Assembly (NCBI RefSeq): GCF_029633865.1
Contig: NC_079214.1
Span: 23,568,373-23,632,372, forward strand
DNA from: Lampris incognitus
Lineage: Eukaryota; Chordata; Actinopteri; Lampriformes; Lampridae
DNA length: 64,000 nt
Reading direction: 5' to 3'
Positions within the stretch are counted from its first letter, which is position 1. Every line of letters starts with the position of its first letter. This document shows positions 54,701 through 64,000 of the stretch, piece after piece. Position numbers and translations under genes: made by a program. The notes beneath the pieces are model-generated. The model was given only the letters and a program-made list of their open reading frames with translations, searched no databases and was not told the origin of the DNA.

Positions 54701-56701
54701 CATTTTCTCAAAATGTTTTGGTTCAAATCGCAACATTAAAACCACTCTCATCGGGCGTATCGCCCAACTTGGCTGGCAACTTCCTATTTCACGACGTAGT
54801 GACATCCCAGCTGAGAATGTCATGTTTCTTCATCAGATCATCAGTCTCATTACTTTATCAAAGTCATTTTCTGTATTCCTGAATGTATTGTAGCTCTCCT
54901 TAAGACAATTAGATCAATGCAATCTGTAACTGAAACAGTGGGAGATTGCAAGCCCTTAGCGGTGTAGTCACTCATTTCAAACAACTTGTTGAATGTGACA
55001 AGTAGAAACACATTTTTTTTTTTTTTTGCATTTGCTGAAGTAGAGAGTCAGCTTCAAGTTTTGTGTGGCTGGAGCTTTTAGAGCATTCAGCAAAGGTCTC
55101 CAAAACTGGACCAAAAAGTGTCAAGACTTTATTTACTGCACTTGAGCACGAGCTCCATCAGACAACGCAGGATCCCTCTAGTTCCAAAGTTCCTTTTCCT
55201 GGTTGCAGCTGTTGTTGGATTTCTATAGCATGTCTATATGACCCTGTCATAAAACTGTGCAGGTTGTTGATGACATCGAAAAATGCTGAAATGCCAGGTG
55301 CCACCTTTGATGCTGTGCACAGGACAAGATTTAGGCGATGGGAACTGCAATTCACATATATGGCGTGAAGAAACATTGTCTTTAAAATCATATGTACCCC
55401 TCCTTTGTTGCCAGACATAACTGATGCTCCATCCAAGCCAAATCCAATTCACAACACTGTGTCCAGCTGCAACGGCTCCAATACTTGCAGGATCTTTGCT
55501 GATATAGCATTTGCATTCATGTCCCCAATCTCCACAAAACCCAGAGCCCTTCCCTTCAACATGCCTTTGTGTATGTATCTGATACAGTCTGCATCACACC
55601 ACATTTCAGCGTGACAGGTCAAATTGAGAGCTGCATGTTTACAGTTTAAATTTATTAAAACAAAATAGCTCTGCAATTTCTCAGATCTATTTCAGTAGAA
55701 AATGTGGATCATATTCAGTCTCTGACATCAACACAGATGTGCTCCTTGGAAACAAATACTCCAAAAAACTGCACCACATTTAAATTACTTCCACAGCTAA
55801 AACAGTTTTCACTTAGTCCTTTCTAGAATCTGAATCATCTCTCTTTGCTAACGACAGTGCCTATAAACTTCCATGGAATGCTAATGGGGCACACAAATGA
55901 ATAATATTAAACAGTTCTCACTCACATAGACATAACCTTATATTTAGCAAGTTAAGAGAAACGTACTGAAAAAAGAAATAGAAGAGCCAAAAGAGACAGA
56001 ACTTCTGAGGTACTACTGAAGAATATGATTCAGTGTAGAAGGGTTACTCAAGATATTTCTTGAAAGGTAGTTTATAATATGTTTGTAATGCCCTGTGATG
56101 GTCTGGCGGCCTGTCCATGGTGTCTCCCCTCCTGCCGCCCAATGAGTGCTGGTGATAGGCTCCAGCATCCCCGCGAACCTGAGAGCAGGATAAGCGGTTT
56201 GGATAATGGATAGTTTATAATGTGGGATGGAATACGGGGACTGAATCTGTACATCATGTTCTTTAAAATGTCCAGTAATGTCAGGCTGACTCCTTGATGG
56301 TTCTTGTATTTATATGTATACTAACCTTAAACGACCTTTGTTTTTCCAGACACAGACTTGACAGCTCATGACACTTTATGGTATACTGCACTATCTTCCA
56401 GGTATCCTCACTCACAGCATCTCAATTTTATATGACGAATGGGACATTGTTAATGAATTAACTTCTTCTTTGGGGTTTATCAAGCCAAGTGAAAAGCAGG
56501 CAATTCTCTCTAAAGATGTTTATTTAAGTATGGGAGAAACACGCTCGAGCAACCATGAAAGCCAGCGACCCATAAGATTCAAGCTCAGATCAAATGGAAC
56601 AGGACAGCAAGCTGTTGAAGCATCCAACCCTCAAAGGATAATACTGTCATTTTGGTCAACTGCTGATTAAACCCCTGGAGACACACACACTCACACACAC
56701 A

Positions 56702-56756
<55 letters not shown>

Positions 56757-59700
56757 TCCCCCCCTCTCCTTCTCTGTGCGTACACATTTTCTTTTCTTTC
56801 CTATGCTCTCTCTCTCTCTCTCTCTCTCTCGCACTGCCACTGCACTACAGGTAATCTCAGTAACACCGAGAACATAGATCAGTTGGTGTTCTGCAGGGTT
56901 GGGAGTTAATTACCATCCACTGTCTGTCAACTGACAGTTTGACACATTCCCTAGCCTCAGGGAGCTCCTTTCATACAGCAGTAATTCACATAATATCAAC
57001 AGCTTGGCTTGTATTAGTCATGGTAAGATTATCTTGTGCCCTTAGAGGATGTCTGCTTGTTCATTCAGCCTCTTGTGAAATGCAAAATGAAGGTTATGGG
57101 AAAAAAAAAACCCTGAAAAAAAAATCAGCATCATCGGACAACTTCACAATCCAAAATTCGCTGCAGGCAGAAATGACCAAGAGCACTAATTTGATATTTT
57201 CTTGCAGGCAGAGAAGAACCTTGAAATGCTACCTGTTGGCACTGCTTAGTGCTAAAAAAAAAAAACCAGAAGATAGCAGCTTCAAATGCAATATTAAGTT
57301 CAAACATGAGCTTTGCAGGCACCCTGTCTGTCATAATGGCTGTGATATTCTACAAGGTTTTAGCATTGAGTATTGTACAGGCTCATCGTCACTGATTTCT
57401 AAAGCCACAACGATATCCAATAATCGGATAATAACCTCATATGGAAACCATGTGGAACCCTCATACAGTAGAATTTCAATTTCAGGTACAAATCAACACA
57501 CAAATCAGTTTCAGCAATCTATTTTAAGGATACACATTTCTAAAAAGAAAAATATATACCCATTAAGTCAAGTCAATTTTATTTGTATAGCCCAATATCA
57601 CAAATTACAAATTTGCCTCAGTGGGCTTTACAGCAACACGACATCCTATCCTTAGACCCTCTCATCGGATAAGGAACAACTTCCTAAAAAAAAAACCTTT
57701 AACAGGGAGAAAAAATAGGAAGAAAGCTCAGGGAGAGCAACAGAGGACGGAGCTCTCGCCCAAGACGGACAACATGCAATGGTTGTTGTGTTTACACAAT
57801 ACAACATTACATTCATATTATGTGTTACACACATTTGCAAAAGGCCAAATGATGGCCAAATACAAAGAGAAAGTGATGATATCACTTTGTTAAAAACAAA
57901 CAAACAATAATCCTCTAAGGTTCATAATGTGAGGGATGGAATGTGGAGGTCATTCAAGCTTTTATTCGAATGCCGGTATTAAATGGGGGTATTAATTGTG
58001 AGAAAATTGCAAAAGTAGATTTTGATTTCAGACTGTTTTACAAACCTAGGCTAACAAAGATCAATTCATAAAAGTATAAGCCCTTTGCATTTAGAATTGA
58101 AGGCTTTTAAACAGCCAATGCCGACTGACACTGACCACAAATGGCTGCTCTTGAGGTAACCCTCCTAGTATCTTGGAATATAACACACACACACACAAAA
58201 AAAGAAAGACAAACAAATGTCCATTATGTTTTGGGTAAAACAAAACAGTGAAAGAATTAGGTAAAACTGGTAAGAATTTTGTCTTGCCATAGGTTTAAGA
58301 GTTACCATGGCATCTTCCTGCATTTTACCATGTGATACTGACTTTACAACCGTCTTCTCAGTAGAAAATGACCAGGCATCTTTCCCGTTTTATTTTATTT
58401 TACGTCCCCCCCCCCTTGTTTCAAATCAACATCTTTATCCAAAACATGTGTAGTGAACATGGGACTGGAGAAAATATACCCACATTCAGCACAGTTGACA
58501 GTGATGCGAGGAAGCAAGTAGCATTACCAAATTCCTCTAAAACAAATGATAAAAGAAGAGTAAACATGCCCCCCCCCCAGGAGTGATGCAGTGACCCCCC
58601 CCATCTTTAACAATTAAAGCTGGAGTTATAACCTGCCTCTGTTGTCTAATATGTTTTCCAAGACAAAAAGCATCGTTCCGCTAAATTTAAACATACTCAT
58701 GGGGGAAAACAATGGTTGCTTTGAAGAGGTGTATAATCAAATCAAATTTGAGAGGAATCAGACGACGTTTCATTTTTTGGTTCATCGCCATCACAAAGTA
58801 CTATGGTTCATTCGGTTTTTTTTCCCCTTTTCTTTTTTGTTTGTCTCATCTCATCAGCCGCTTCTCCAGGGTCAGGTCATGGTGGCAGCAAACTAAGTAG
58901 GGCACTCCAGATGTCCCTCTCCCCAGCCAACGCCCTCAAGCTCCTCCTGGAGGATCCCAAGGTGTTCCCAGGCCAGACTGGACATGTAGTCCCTCCTGCG
59001 AGTTCTGGTCTATCCTGGGGTCTCCTCCCAGTTGGATGTGCCTGGAAAACCTCCAAAGGAAGGTGCCCAGGAGGCATCCTAATCAGATGCCCAAACCACC
59101 TCAACTGGCTCCCTTCGATGCGAAGGAGCAGCGGCTCTACTCCGAGCTCCCTCCGGATGTCTGAGCTCCTCACCCTATCTCTAAGGCTGAGCCCAGACAC
59201 CCTATGGAGGAAACTAATTTCAGTTGCTTATATCCACGACCTCACCCTTTCGGTCACTACCCAAAGCTCATGACCATAGGTGAGGGTTGGGATGAAGAGT
59301 GACTGGTAAATTGAGAGCTTTGCCTTCCGGTTCAGCTCCCTCTTCACCACAACGGTCTGGTACAACGTCCACATTACTGCTGATACTGCACCAATCCGAT
59401 ACTGCACCAATCCACCTTTTTTGCTTGTATACAGAGAAAAAAGTCACCACTGAAATAATGACTATATTCAAGAAACTCACGGATATTGAAACGTCAGTGA
59501 AATGTGCACGAAACTTTACAGAATTTAGCAGAAAATATAAAGTGGACCTTAATACCCCAAGAGCCAAAATTGTTCAGCTGGGGGAATTGTGTGTGCACCA
59601 GATTTCAAGACTCCAGCTGCAGTGGTGAGAAAGTTGTACTTTTTTAAAGTTTGTGGTAGTTTTGGTATTCATCAGGCACAATGTTTTGTCAAACATTGTT

Positions 59701-62700
59701 ATTTTGTAAATGCCAGGGCTAAGTTTCAAGATGCATCATACCCAAGTTTCATCAAAATGGGACTGCTGCTGTCTGAGATATTGCATGTGATGAACAGGCA
59801 GACTAACGGATAGATTGGAGACCAATCTTTGCTTCTTTTTTTTTGACAACTAATTTTAACAACCAACTTATGTTTGCTTTATCTTTTTTTTTTTGATGAC
59901 ATGTTTTGAACCTGTCTCACAAAGTGCTGACTCATGCTCTGTTAAATTTCCAACCTATTGTGTTTCTGAAATGTTCAACACAATTTACAGAGAAAGCCGG
60001 TCGGGAGGATTTTTTTATATGATTAATATAACTTGCTTCGCTCTCCTCTCACTTGGTTATTATCTCCACCAGGCGGTAGCCTGGAGGGAATATGTGTAAG
60101 TTTGCGTGCATGTGGACGCGCGCGTGTGTGTGTCCGCGGCTAATCTTACAAACTACTGGACCTATCAGCTTGGTTTTTGTTGTGCACGGTCATGACTGTA
60201 TGATGAAGAACCTCTCGTGGTTGCGATTATTAAAAACCTTTGGAAAAAGTTTGTTCGCGCCAGCTCCAATCCCTCTCTTCATTCACTCTCTAGCTTGCTC
60301 AACCAACGCTGCGCTCTGTCACTGCATGCATGCGCTCGGTTGATTTATTCATCCTGCCACCACGTTTGCTTAACTGACATCATGAGGGGGATTAGACGTG
60401 GAGGTGCCACAGACCCTAAATGTTAAAACTCCACTATAGAAATACAATTTCAAGAGTAGGATTAGTAACAGTCACAGCTGGAAATCATCCCAGTAGCCAC
60501 AACAAAACATTATTTTATGGCTGAGCCAATTTTTTCTTACCTTTGTTTTATTGCTTCAGAATAAATGAAAGTCATTTGCCTTCATTCATTTCATATCATG
60601 AAAATGATAATGGTTAAATACATCTTGAGCTTTTTAAGTACGGCTTCTTTTCCCGCTAGGAGAAAAAAGGGGTGGTTTGTCACCAAGTCCAAGCATGGGA
60701 GAAGGGGAGGTATCTAGTGGAGCTCTGCACACACTATGGGAAAATACACTGCTCAAAAAAATAAAGGTAACACCTAAAAACACAATATAGACCTCGATGA
60801 ATTAAATATTTCAGCTGAAAATCTTTATTTATTAGACAGAGGAATGTGTTTAGAGCAAAATAACCTAAGAATGATCAATGGAAATCAAAATCATTAGCCC
60901 ATTAAGGTCTGGATTCAGAATCATACTCAAAATCAAAGTGGAAAATGAGAACATAGGCTGATCCAACTTCTGTGGAAATTCTTCAAGACGATTCAAAATG
61001 AGGCTCAGTAGTGTGTGTGGCCTCCACGTGCCTGTATGCACTCCCTACAACGTCTGGGCATGCTCCTGATGAGACGACGGATGGTCTCCTGAGGGATCTC
61101 CTCCCAGACCTGGATCAGGGCATCGGTCAACTCCTGGACAGTCTGTGGTGCGACATCGCGTTGGCGGATGGTACGAGACATGATTTCCCAGAGGTGCTCG
61201 ATTGGATTCAGGTCTGGGGAACGTGCAGGCCGGTCCATAGCATCCATGCCCTCGACATACAGGAACTGCTGACACACTCTGGCCACATGAGGACGAGCAT
61301 TGTCATGCATGAGCAGGAACCCAGGGCTCACTGCACCAGCATATGGTCTGACAATGGGTCTGAGGATCTCATCCCGGTACCTAATGGCAGTCATGGTACC
61401 TCTGGCTAGCACGTAGAGGTCTGTGCGGCCCTCCAAGGATATGCCTCCCCAGACCATCACTGACCCACCGCCCATGTTGCAGGCAGCAGAACGTTCTCCA
61501 TAGCGTCTCCAGACTCTCTCACGTCTGTCACATGTGTTCAGTGTGAACCTGCTCTCATCTGTGAAGAGCACAGGGCGCCAATGGGGAATCTGCCAACCAA
61601 GATGTTCTCTGGCAAAGGTCAATCGGGCTGCACGGTGTTGGGCTGTGAGCACAGGCCCCAATTGTGGACGTCGGGCCCTCATACCATCCTCATGCATTCT
61701 GTTTCTCACTGTTTGAGCAGAAACCTGCACATTAGTGGCCTGTTGAAGGTCATTTTGTAGGGCTCCGGCAGTGCTCCTCCTGTTCCTCCTTGCACAAAGG
61801 ACCAGATAGCGGTCCTGCTGCGGGGTTGTTGTCCTCCTGCGGCCCCCTCCACGTCTCCTGGTGTACTGGCCTGTCTCCTGGTACCTCCTCCATGCTCTGG
61901 ACACTGTGCTGGGAGACACATCAAATCTTCTTGCCACAGCACGCATTGATGTGCCATCCTGGATGAGTTGCACTACCTGAGCAACTTCTGTAGGTTGCAG
62001 ATACCGCTTCATGCCACCTCTAGTGGTGAGGGCACTAGCAAAATGAAAAACTAACCAAAGATCGGCCAGAAAAGATGAGGACAGGCAAATGGTCTGTGGC
62101 CACCACCTGCAAATCCATTCCTTTTATAGGGGTTGTCTTGCAAATTGTCTAATTTCCACCAGGTGGAAATTAGACAATTTACCAACAGGTGAAATTGATT
62201 CACAAATCAGTGTTGCTTCCTAACCGGACAGGTTGATATCTCAAAAGTGTGACTGACTTGGAGCTACATTTCATTGCTTATGTGTTCCCTTTATTTTTTT
62301 GAGCAGTGTACTAAGCAGAAGATAGAGGAAAGAGAATCTAACTGCTATCCTGTTATATGCACGTACCAAATATTCACAGATTAATAATTTCGGTGTGGGT
62401 AGTATCCATGTTGCTTAATGTTCAGATCTCCATCCCTGTGTACCCTGAGAATAAATAGCACAGGGCTTTAATCTTAAAACAGGAAGAAGAAAGATATCAT
62501 TAGCAGTGGCACAGTGAGACAAGGAGCATCTTTGTGAGTTTACAGAGTTAATGGTTTGTTGCTTTGTTTGAATACCATCGAACATCTGCTCTGGATTAGC
62601 ATCATACTCGGTGAATATTGGAGCAGAATCTTTCACTTTAGAATTTCAGAAAGATTTACAGAGTTTCTCTGAGTCAATCAGCCCATAGCACATAACTGCA

Positions 62701-64000
62701 TGTGTTTGTGACATTGTTGAATCAGGTTTAGGCCATAACCCATTAAATGATTGTCACATAGGCAGTAGATAAAGCAGGATTATATCTATTTTGCTGAAAC
62801 ATTTTGCTGAAATAATTTCCACCACAAATCTGATGATATTGGCAATGTGCAATCGCATACTGACCGATTTCAGTAACTGCAAATAGTTAAACAGCATGGA
62901 TAAACAACGATAGGGTGCAGCCAGAGTTTGTCAGTGTTGACAGAAATATGGGTTAAAAACCCCCAGGTACTTGCAGCACATGTCAGCAGTGGAAAGCTGT
63001 GTAAGGTGGGTGAAACTCAGAGATATTAATGGCATCTTGATGTGCCTCAACTCTTTGGATCTGCATTGGAAAGGTTTTCATCAACTGCATGCGCCAATAA
63101 AAAAACTTCAAAACCACAAGCCAGGTGCCAAAACATGTTATCATCACTCCCCATTAGAAAACATTGTAATTGATAAAAACATCATAAATGTTTTCTCGAA
63201 TGTATGGGTTACACATTCACCAGATGTTTGTAACCTAACAGCATTTATTGAGAACACTGAAAGACTCACACTGTTAGGGAGATAAGATTAGCACAGGTCT
63301 TGTAAAATGACAATCTTTTCTGAGGCTTGGATTGTGATGAACACCATGTGGCATTGACAAGTGGGTTATACGTGTTTCCATCTTCAAAGCTCAATAAGAA
63401 ACACTTCTGATTCTGTCAGTAATACAATGCAGCTATGCGCTTTCATTTTAGTATTCTCGGAAACAATCACAAAAGCAATTAATTCAAACTGAACAGTCAT
63501 CTAGCGGCACAATTTCATTTTGTCCATTCTGCGATCTATGAAATCTCAACAATATCAACAACCTGCAAACCACCCCTCCACACAGAAACCAAATCTCACT
63601 TTTGTTCATTAATAATGCATTCTCATAGTTGCTGCTTACAACGGTAAGATGAGCTGAACAGTCCTATCATTACAAAGAAATCAACTACATTACGCAGAAT
63701 CCTCTACATAGATGTACTTAGCTTAGAATTACTCTTACTCACCAGAGGGGGCACTCTCACACTCGTGCAGGTTGCATTTGTGGGTGTCATCAGGTCGTGG
63801 CTCATGGTCACACTGAGCCTGATCCACTTCGTCTTCCGCCTCGGCCTTCGTGTTGACACATTTAATGAGCCGATGCTGCACTCCACCGCCGCAAGAAGCT
63901 GAACACTGCAATGGAGGATGGACTGGATGAGGACACAAGATGGGGCACGGAGCACTTCTCCATTCAAATATTTAAACTTAGTCAGTCAGTATAAAAGAAT
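36468..64000 (-). CDS. adamts7: ADAMTS7, C-terminal part (last thrombospondin repeat and PLAC domain; partial gene)
   Basis: ADAMTS7 is a secreted zinc metalloprotease that cleaves extracellular matrix such as COMP. Only its C-terminal ancillary region is here: exon 63905-63743 (a thrombospondin type 1 repeat) and exon 36616-36468 (PLAC domain to TGA). The repeat reads [20 protein letters not shown], against the last human ADAMTS7 repeat CGGGVQRRLVKCVNTQ. The last exon reads [29 protein letters not shown], against human RDRLSFGFCETL..LGRCQLPTIRTQCCRSC. The exons share phase 1: the final G of the upstream exon plus GC gives Gly. The catalytic part lies beyond the right edge. ADAMTS12 is the closest alternative. 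The intron between them is 27.1 kb. It is tail-to-tail with calml4. Confidence 0.88.
37965..38494. mobile_element. PIF/Harbinger-like MITE
   Basis: A 530-bp non-coding element with inverted ends sharing 'CTGTTTACACCTGGCATC' and 'TTGGGTGATC'. A TAA target duplication lies at 37962-37964 and 38495-38497. A 3-bp TAA duplication is typical of PIF/Harbinger. Confidence 0.7.
42805..42925 (-). repeat. GGATAAGCGG-family repeat
   Basis: 'atccatccattatccgaact', 'gcttatcctgctctcagg', 'gcctatcccagcagtcattg', 'acaccctggacaggc'. A TA run follows at 42939-42967. Confidence 0.75.
42939..42967 (+). repeat. (TA)n microsatellite
   Basis: A TA run followed by a T-rich stretch, just before the Penelope-like fossil. 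Confidence 0.9.
43030..45260 (-). mobile_element. Penelope-like retroelement (fossil, broken)
   Basis: On the minus strand, reverse-transcriptase remnants (about 44660-43590, containing [11 protein letters not shown] and [12 protein letters not shown]) are followed by a GIY-YIG-type endonuclease region (43583-43041; [28 protein letters not shown]). Upstream at 44752-44890 and 45067-45202 are inverted arms of about 138 bp, the family's unusual terminal repeats. It is an old copy, interrupted more than once. Penelope-like elements are retroelements distinct from LTR and LINE types. Confidence 0.8.
46189..47067 (-). mobile_element. hAT-like element with a lone BED zinc finger, transposase core missing
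   Basis: The ends are inverted: 'ggggtgcaacagttc' at the left and 'cggttttcggtttaaaacc' with 'gggatgcaacgg' (read in reverse) at the right, both rich in GGTTCGGTT. Inside, the minus strand encodes a BED-type zinc finger near 46637-46434 ([27 protein letters not shown]). No DDE/RNase H-like core follows, so the element cannot move by itself. The target duplication is unclear. Confidence 0.6.
47430..47876 (+). repeat. tRNA-headed SINE, family A, copy 4
   Basis: 'gcatccgggtagcgtagcag', box B-like 'ggttcaaatcccc', body as in copy 1, G/A-rich tail. Only a short ATCAG repeat is seen at the flanks. Confidence 0.85.
48200..50535 (+). mobile_element. RTE-type LINE, 5'-truncated, decayed
   Basis: It starts inside the endonuclease region ([21 protein letters not shown]) and runs through reverse transcriptase to the 3' end. 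Read in pieces, the RT shows [47 protein letters not shown] and FVDDIVIC (the YADD-box variant). After it come [10 protein letters not shown] and [22 protein letters not shown], typical of this fish LINE. The reading frame changes several times between 48634 and 50218 and in-frame stops occur (for example near 48632 and 49565), so it cannot make a full protein. The tail is a TAG/TAA triplet repeat. An 11-bp perfect duplication, TAGTTCTGGTA, lies at 48189-48199 and 50536-50546. Confidence 0.88.
50815..51165 (-). repeat. tRNA-headed SINE, family B, copy 3, with GGATAAGCGG tail
   Basis: A reverse copy: tail block at 50815-50940 ('ccgcttatcctaatt', 'gcctatcccagcc'), body 'ctgtgggaggaaaccggagc', and tRNA-like head near 51090-51165 ('gattcgacccagg', 'cgctaaccactg'). 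It shows that the GGATAAGCGG block and family B can be one unit. Confidence 0.82.
51452..51575 (-). repeat. GGATAAGCGG-family repeat
   Basis: 'atccatccattatccaaact', 'ctgctctcagggtcacgg', 'cttatcccagcagtgattg', 'accctggacaggct'. Confidence 0.75.
51729..51755 (+). repeat. (GA)n microsatellite
   Basis: A short GA run immediately before an L2-like LINE 3' end. Confidence 0.85.
51760..52360 (-). mobile_element. L2-like LINE 3' fragment
   Basis: The minus strand encodes the RT C-terminal region ([39 protein letters not shown]) at 52351-52016, with the usual end motif decayed after GGPNQTDI. The 3' UTR reads 'ctttattgtccccaagggg' on the plus strand and the tail is ATTGG units. It is heavily 5'-truncated. 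Confidence 0.65.
52615..52870 (+). mobile_element. LINE 3' fragment (Rex-type)
   Basis: The plus strand reads [20 protein letters not shown] and [11 protein letters not shown], then a stop and a GATGATG tail. It matches the end of the reverse copy at 58850-59400. Confidence 0.6.
55080..55680 (-). mobile_element. hAT transposase relic (DUF4371 type)
   Basis: The minus strand shows [31 protein letters not shown] in 55436-55158, the central catalytic-region signature of this hAT group, with a preceding piece at 55676-55449. The frame shifts between the pieces and stops occur. Ends were not located. Confidence 0.6.
56092..56212 (+). repeat. GGATAAGCGG-family repeat
   Basis: 'gtgatggtctggcggcctg', 'gataggctccagcatcccc', 'ggataagcggtttggataat'. 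Confidence 0.75.
56681..56754 (+). repeat. (CA)n microsatellite
   Basis: A CA run with two CT-containing interruptions near its left end. Confidence 0.96.
56804..56830 (+). repeat. (CT)n microsatellite
   Basis: A short pure CT run. Confidence 0.9.
57565..57785 (+). repeat. dispersed retroposon tail block
   Basis: 'tcaagtcaattttatttgt', 'cccaatatcacaaatt', 'ttgcctcagtgggctttaca' and 'aaacctttaacagggaga' form a block that recurs widely in teleost genomes. No ORF is present. Confidence 0.55.
58850..59400 (-). mobile_element. LINE 3' fragment (Rex-type), reverse
   Basis: The minus strand reads [61 protein letters not shown] and [10 protein letters not shown], the C-terminal part of a fish non-LTR reverse transcriptase. 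The frame changes near 59220. The 5' part is missing. The last residues match those of the fragment at 52615-52870. Confidence 0.72.
61005..62012 (-). CDS. Tc1 transposase, DD34E
   Basis: A 335-residue cut-and-paste transposase of usual family length. The N-terminal half holds two helix-turn-helix motifs (residues 1-55: [20 protein letters not shown]; then the second after the arginine-rich [11 protein letters not shown] linker, which acts as the AT-hook-like region). The catalytic triad is D in FTDESRF, D in MHDNARPH and E in DLNPIE. I count 34 residues between the second D and the E, the classical Tc1 spacing. There is no stop or shift. Both protein ends look natural (MKRYLQPTE.. to ..RGGHTHY). 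It may be competent; expression cannot be judged from sequence. Confidence 0.93.
   Translation of the reverse strand: MKRYLQPTEVAQVVQLIQDGTSMRAVARRFDVSPSTVSRAWRRYQETGQYTRRRGGGRRRTTTPQQDRYLVLCARRNRRSTAGALQNDLQQATNVQVSAQTVRNRMHEDGMRARRPQLGPVLTAQHRAARLTFAREHLGWQIPHWRPVLFTDESRFTLNTCDRRERVWRRYGERSAACNMGGGSVMVWGGISLEGRTDLYVLARGTMTAIRYRDEILRPIVRPYAGAVSPGFLLMHDNARPHVARVCQQFLYVEGMDAMDRPARSPDLNPIEHLWEIMSRTIRQRDVAPQTVQELTDALIQVWEEIPQETIRRLIRSMPRRCRECIQARGGHTHY
62142..62180. repeat. perfect 39-bp palindrome inside the DD34E element
   Basis: Two 19-bp arms (AAATTGTCTAATTTCCACC and its complement) sit around a central A, between the transposase start and the right inverted repeat. Confidence 0.85.
63743..63905 (-). 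CDS. adamts7: adamts7 thrombospondin-repeat exon
   Basis: A 163-nt exon with acceptor CCATTGCAG and donor GTGAGTAAG. It encodes one thrombospondin type 1 repeat with six cysteines, ending HECESAPS plus one base. Confidence 0.9.

Larger units (their letters stand above)
60745..62310 (-). mobile_element. Tc1 transposon, DD34E, apparently intact
   Basis: TA duplications lie at 60745-60746 and 62309-62310. Terminal inverted repeats of about 27 bp start CACTGCTCAAAAAAATAAAG and differ at one visible position. The element of about 1.56 kb carries one uninterrupted transposase and a 39-bp palindrome (62142-62180). It lies in the adamts7 terminal intron with transposase in the same orientation as the gene. 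Confidence 0.92.
36617..63742 (-). other. adamts7 terminal intron (27.1 kb)
   Basis: It holds nearly all of the right half of the window and is mostly mobile DNA. Between the listed elements I recognise nothing in 36650-37960, 38870-42700, 45270-46180, 52900-54480, 59640-60740 and 62320-63740. These are AT-rich non-coding sequence, with a few fragments at 38736-38865 and 39780-40060 that look like worn retroposon pieces. Confidence 0.75.

Noticed and set aside
56939-57655. 238-aa open frame on the plus strand
   Set aside because: No recognisable domain, Ser/Lys/Ile-rich with several lysine runs from A tracts; it overlaps a dispersed repeat at its end and looks like chance in AT-rich DNA.
61011-61409. 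132-aa plus-strand open frame across the DD34E transposase
   Set aside because: It is antisense shadow of the 335-aa transposase.

Overview
This is a vertebrate nuclear window, almost certainly from a ray-finned (teleost) fish. It carries intron-split genes with canonical GT..AG sites, long microsatellites, teleost-type tRNA-derived SINEs, Tc1-like transposons, an RTE-type LINE and Penelope-like relics. There is no operon structure. Four host genes can be supported by reading exon against exon with matching splice phase. Two lie wholly inside the window and two run off the ends.

Layout. (1) Positions 1-9374, minus strand: the first two coding exons of an alpha7-type nicotinic acetylcholine receptor subunit (chrna7-like), split by a 9.15 kb intron; the gene continues off the left edge. 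(2) 9375-16450: a 7 kb intergenic stretch holding an apparently intact Tc1/mariner-superfamily transposon with DD38E spacing. (3) 16451-25668, plus strand: complete cln6 (7 coding exons, 305 aa), head-to-head with chrna7-like. (4) 27908-31828, plus strand: complete calml4 (5 coding exons, 153 aa), directly downstream of cln6 as in other vertebrates. (5) 31829-36467: a tail-to-tail gap with a 481 bp foldback element and probable 3' UTR of the next gene. (6) 36468-64000, minus strand: the last two coding exons of adamts7 (final thrombospondin repeat and PLAC domain), separated by a 27.1 kb intron; the rest of the gene lies beyond the right edge.

Mobile DNA. The terminal adamts7 intron is a transposon nest: a PIF/Harbinger-like MITE, a Penelope-like fossil with large inverted terminal arms, a hAT relic with a BED zinc finger, a SINE, a 5'-truncated RTE LINE with a perfect 11-bp target duplication, L2-like and Rex-type LINE tails, a DUF4371-type hAT relic and a second intact Tc1 element (DD34E). 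Elsewhere there are a hAT MITE nested in a SINE, more SINE copies with clear target duplications, LTR-like fossils and many microsatellites.

How the genes relate. CLN6 (ER protein needed for export of lysosomal enzymes) and CALML4 (myosin light chain of brush-border and stereocilia adhesion complexes) are long-standing neighbours rather than one pathway. The window brings together genes that in human lie in 15q13 (CHRNA7), 15q23 (CLN6, CALML4) and 15q25 (ADAMTS7), which suggests a fish chromosome derived from the human chr15 ancestral block. I see no convincing novel gene system. The most notable items are the two coding-intact transposons and the very long terminal intron of adamts7.
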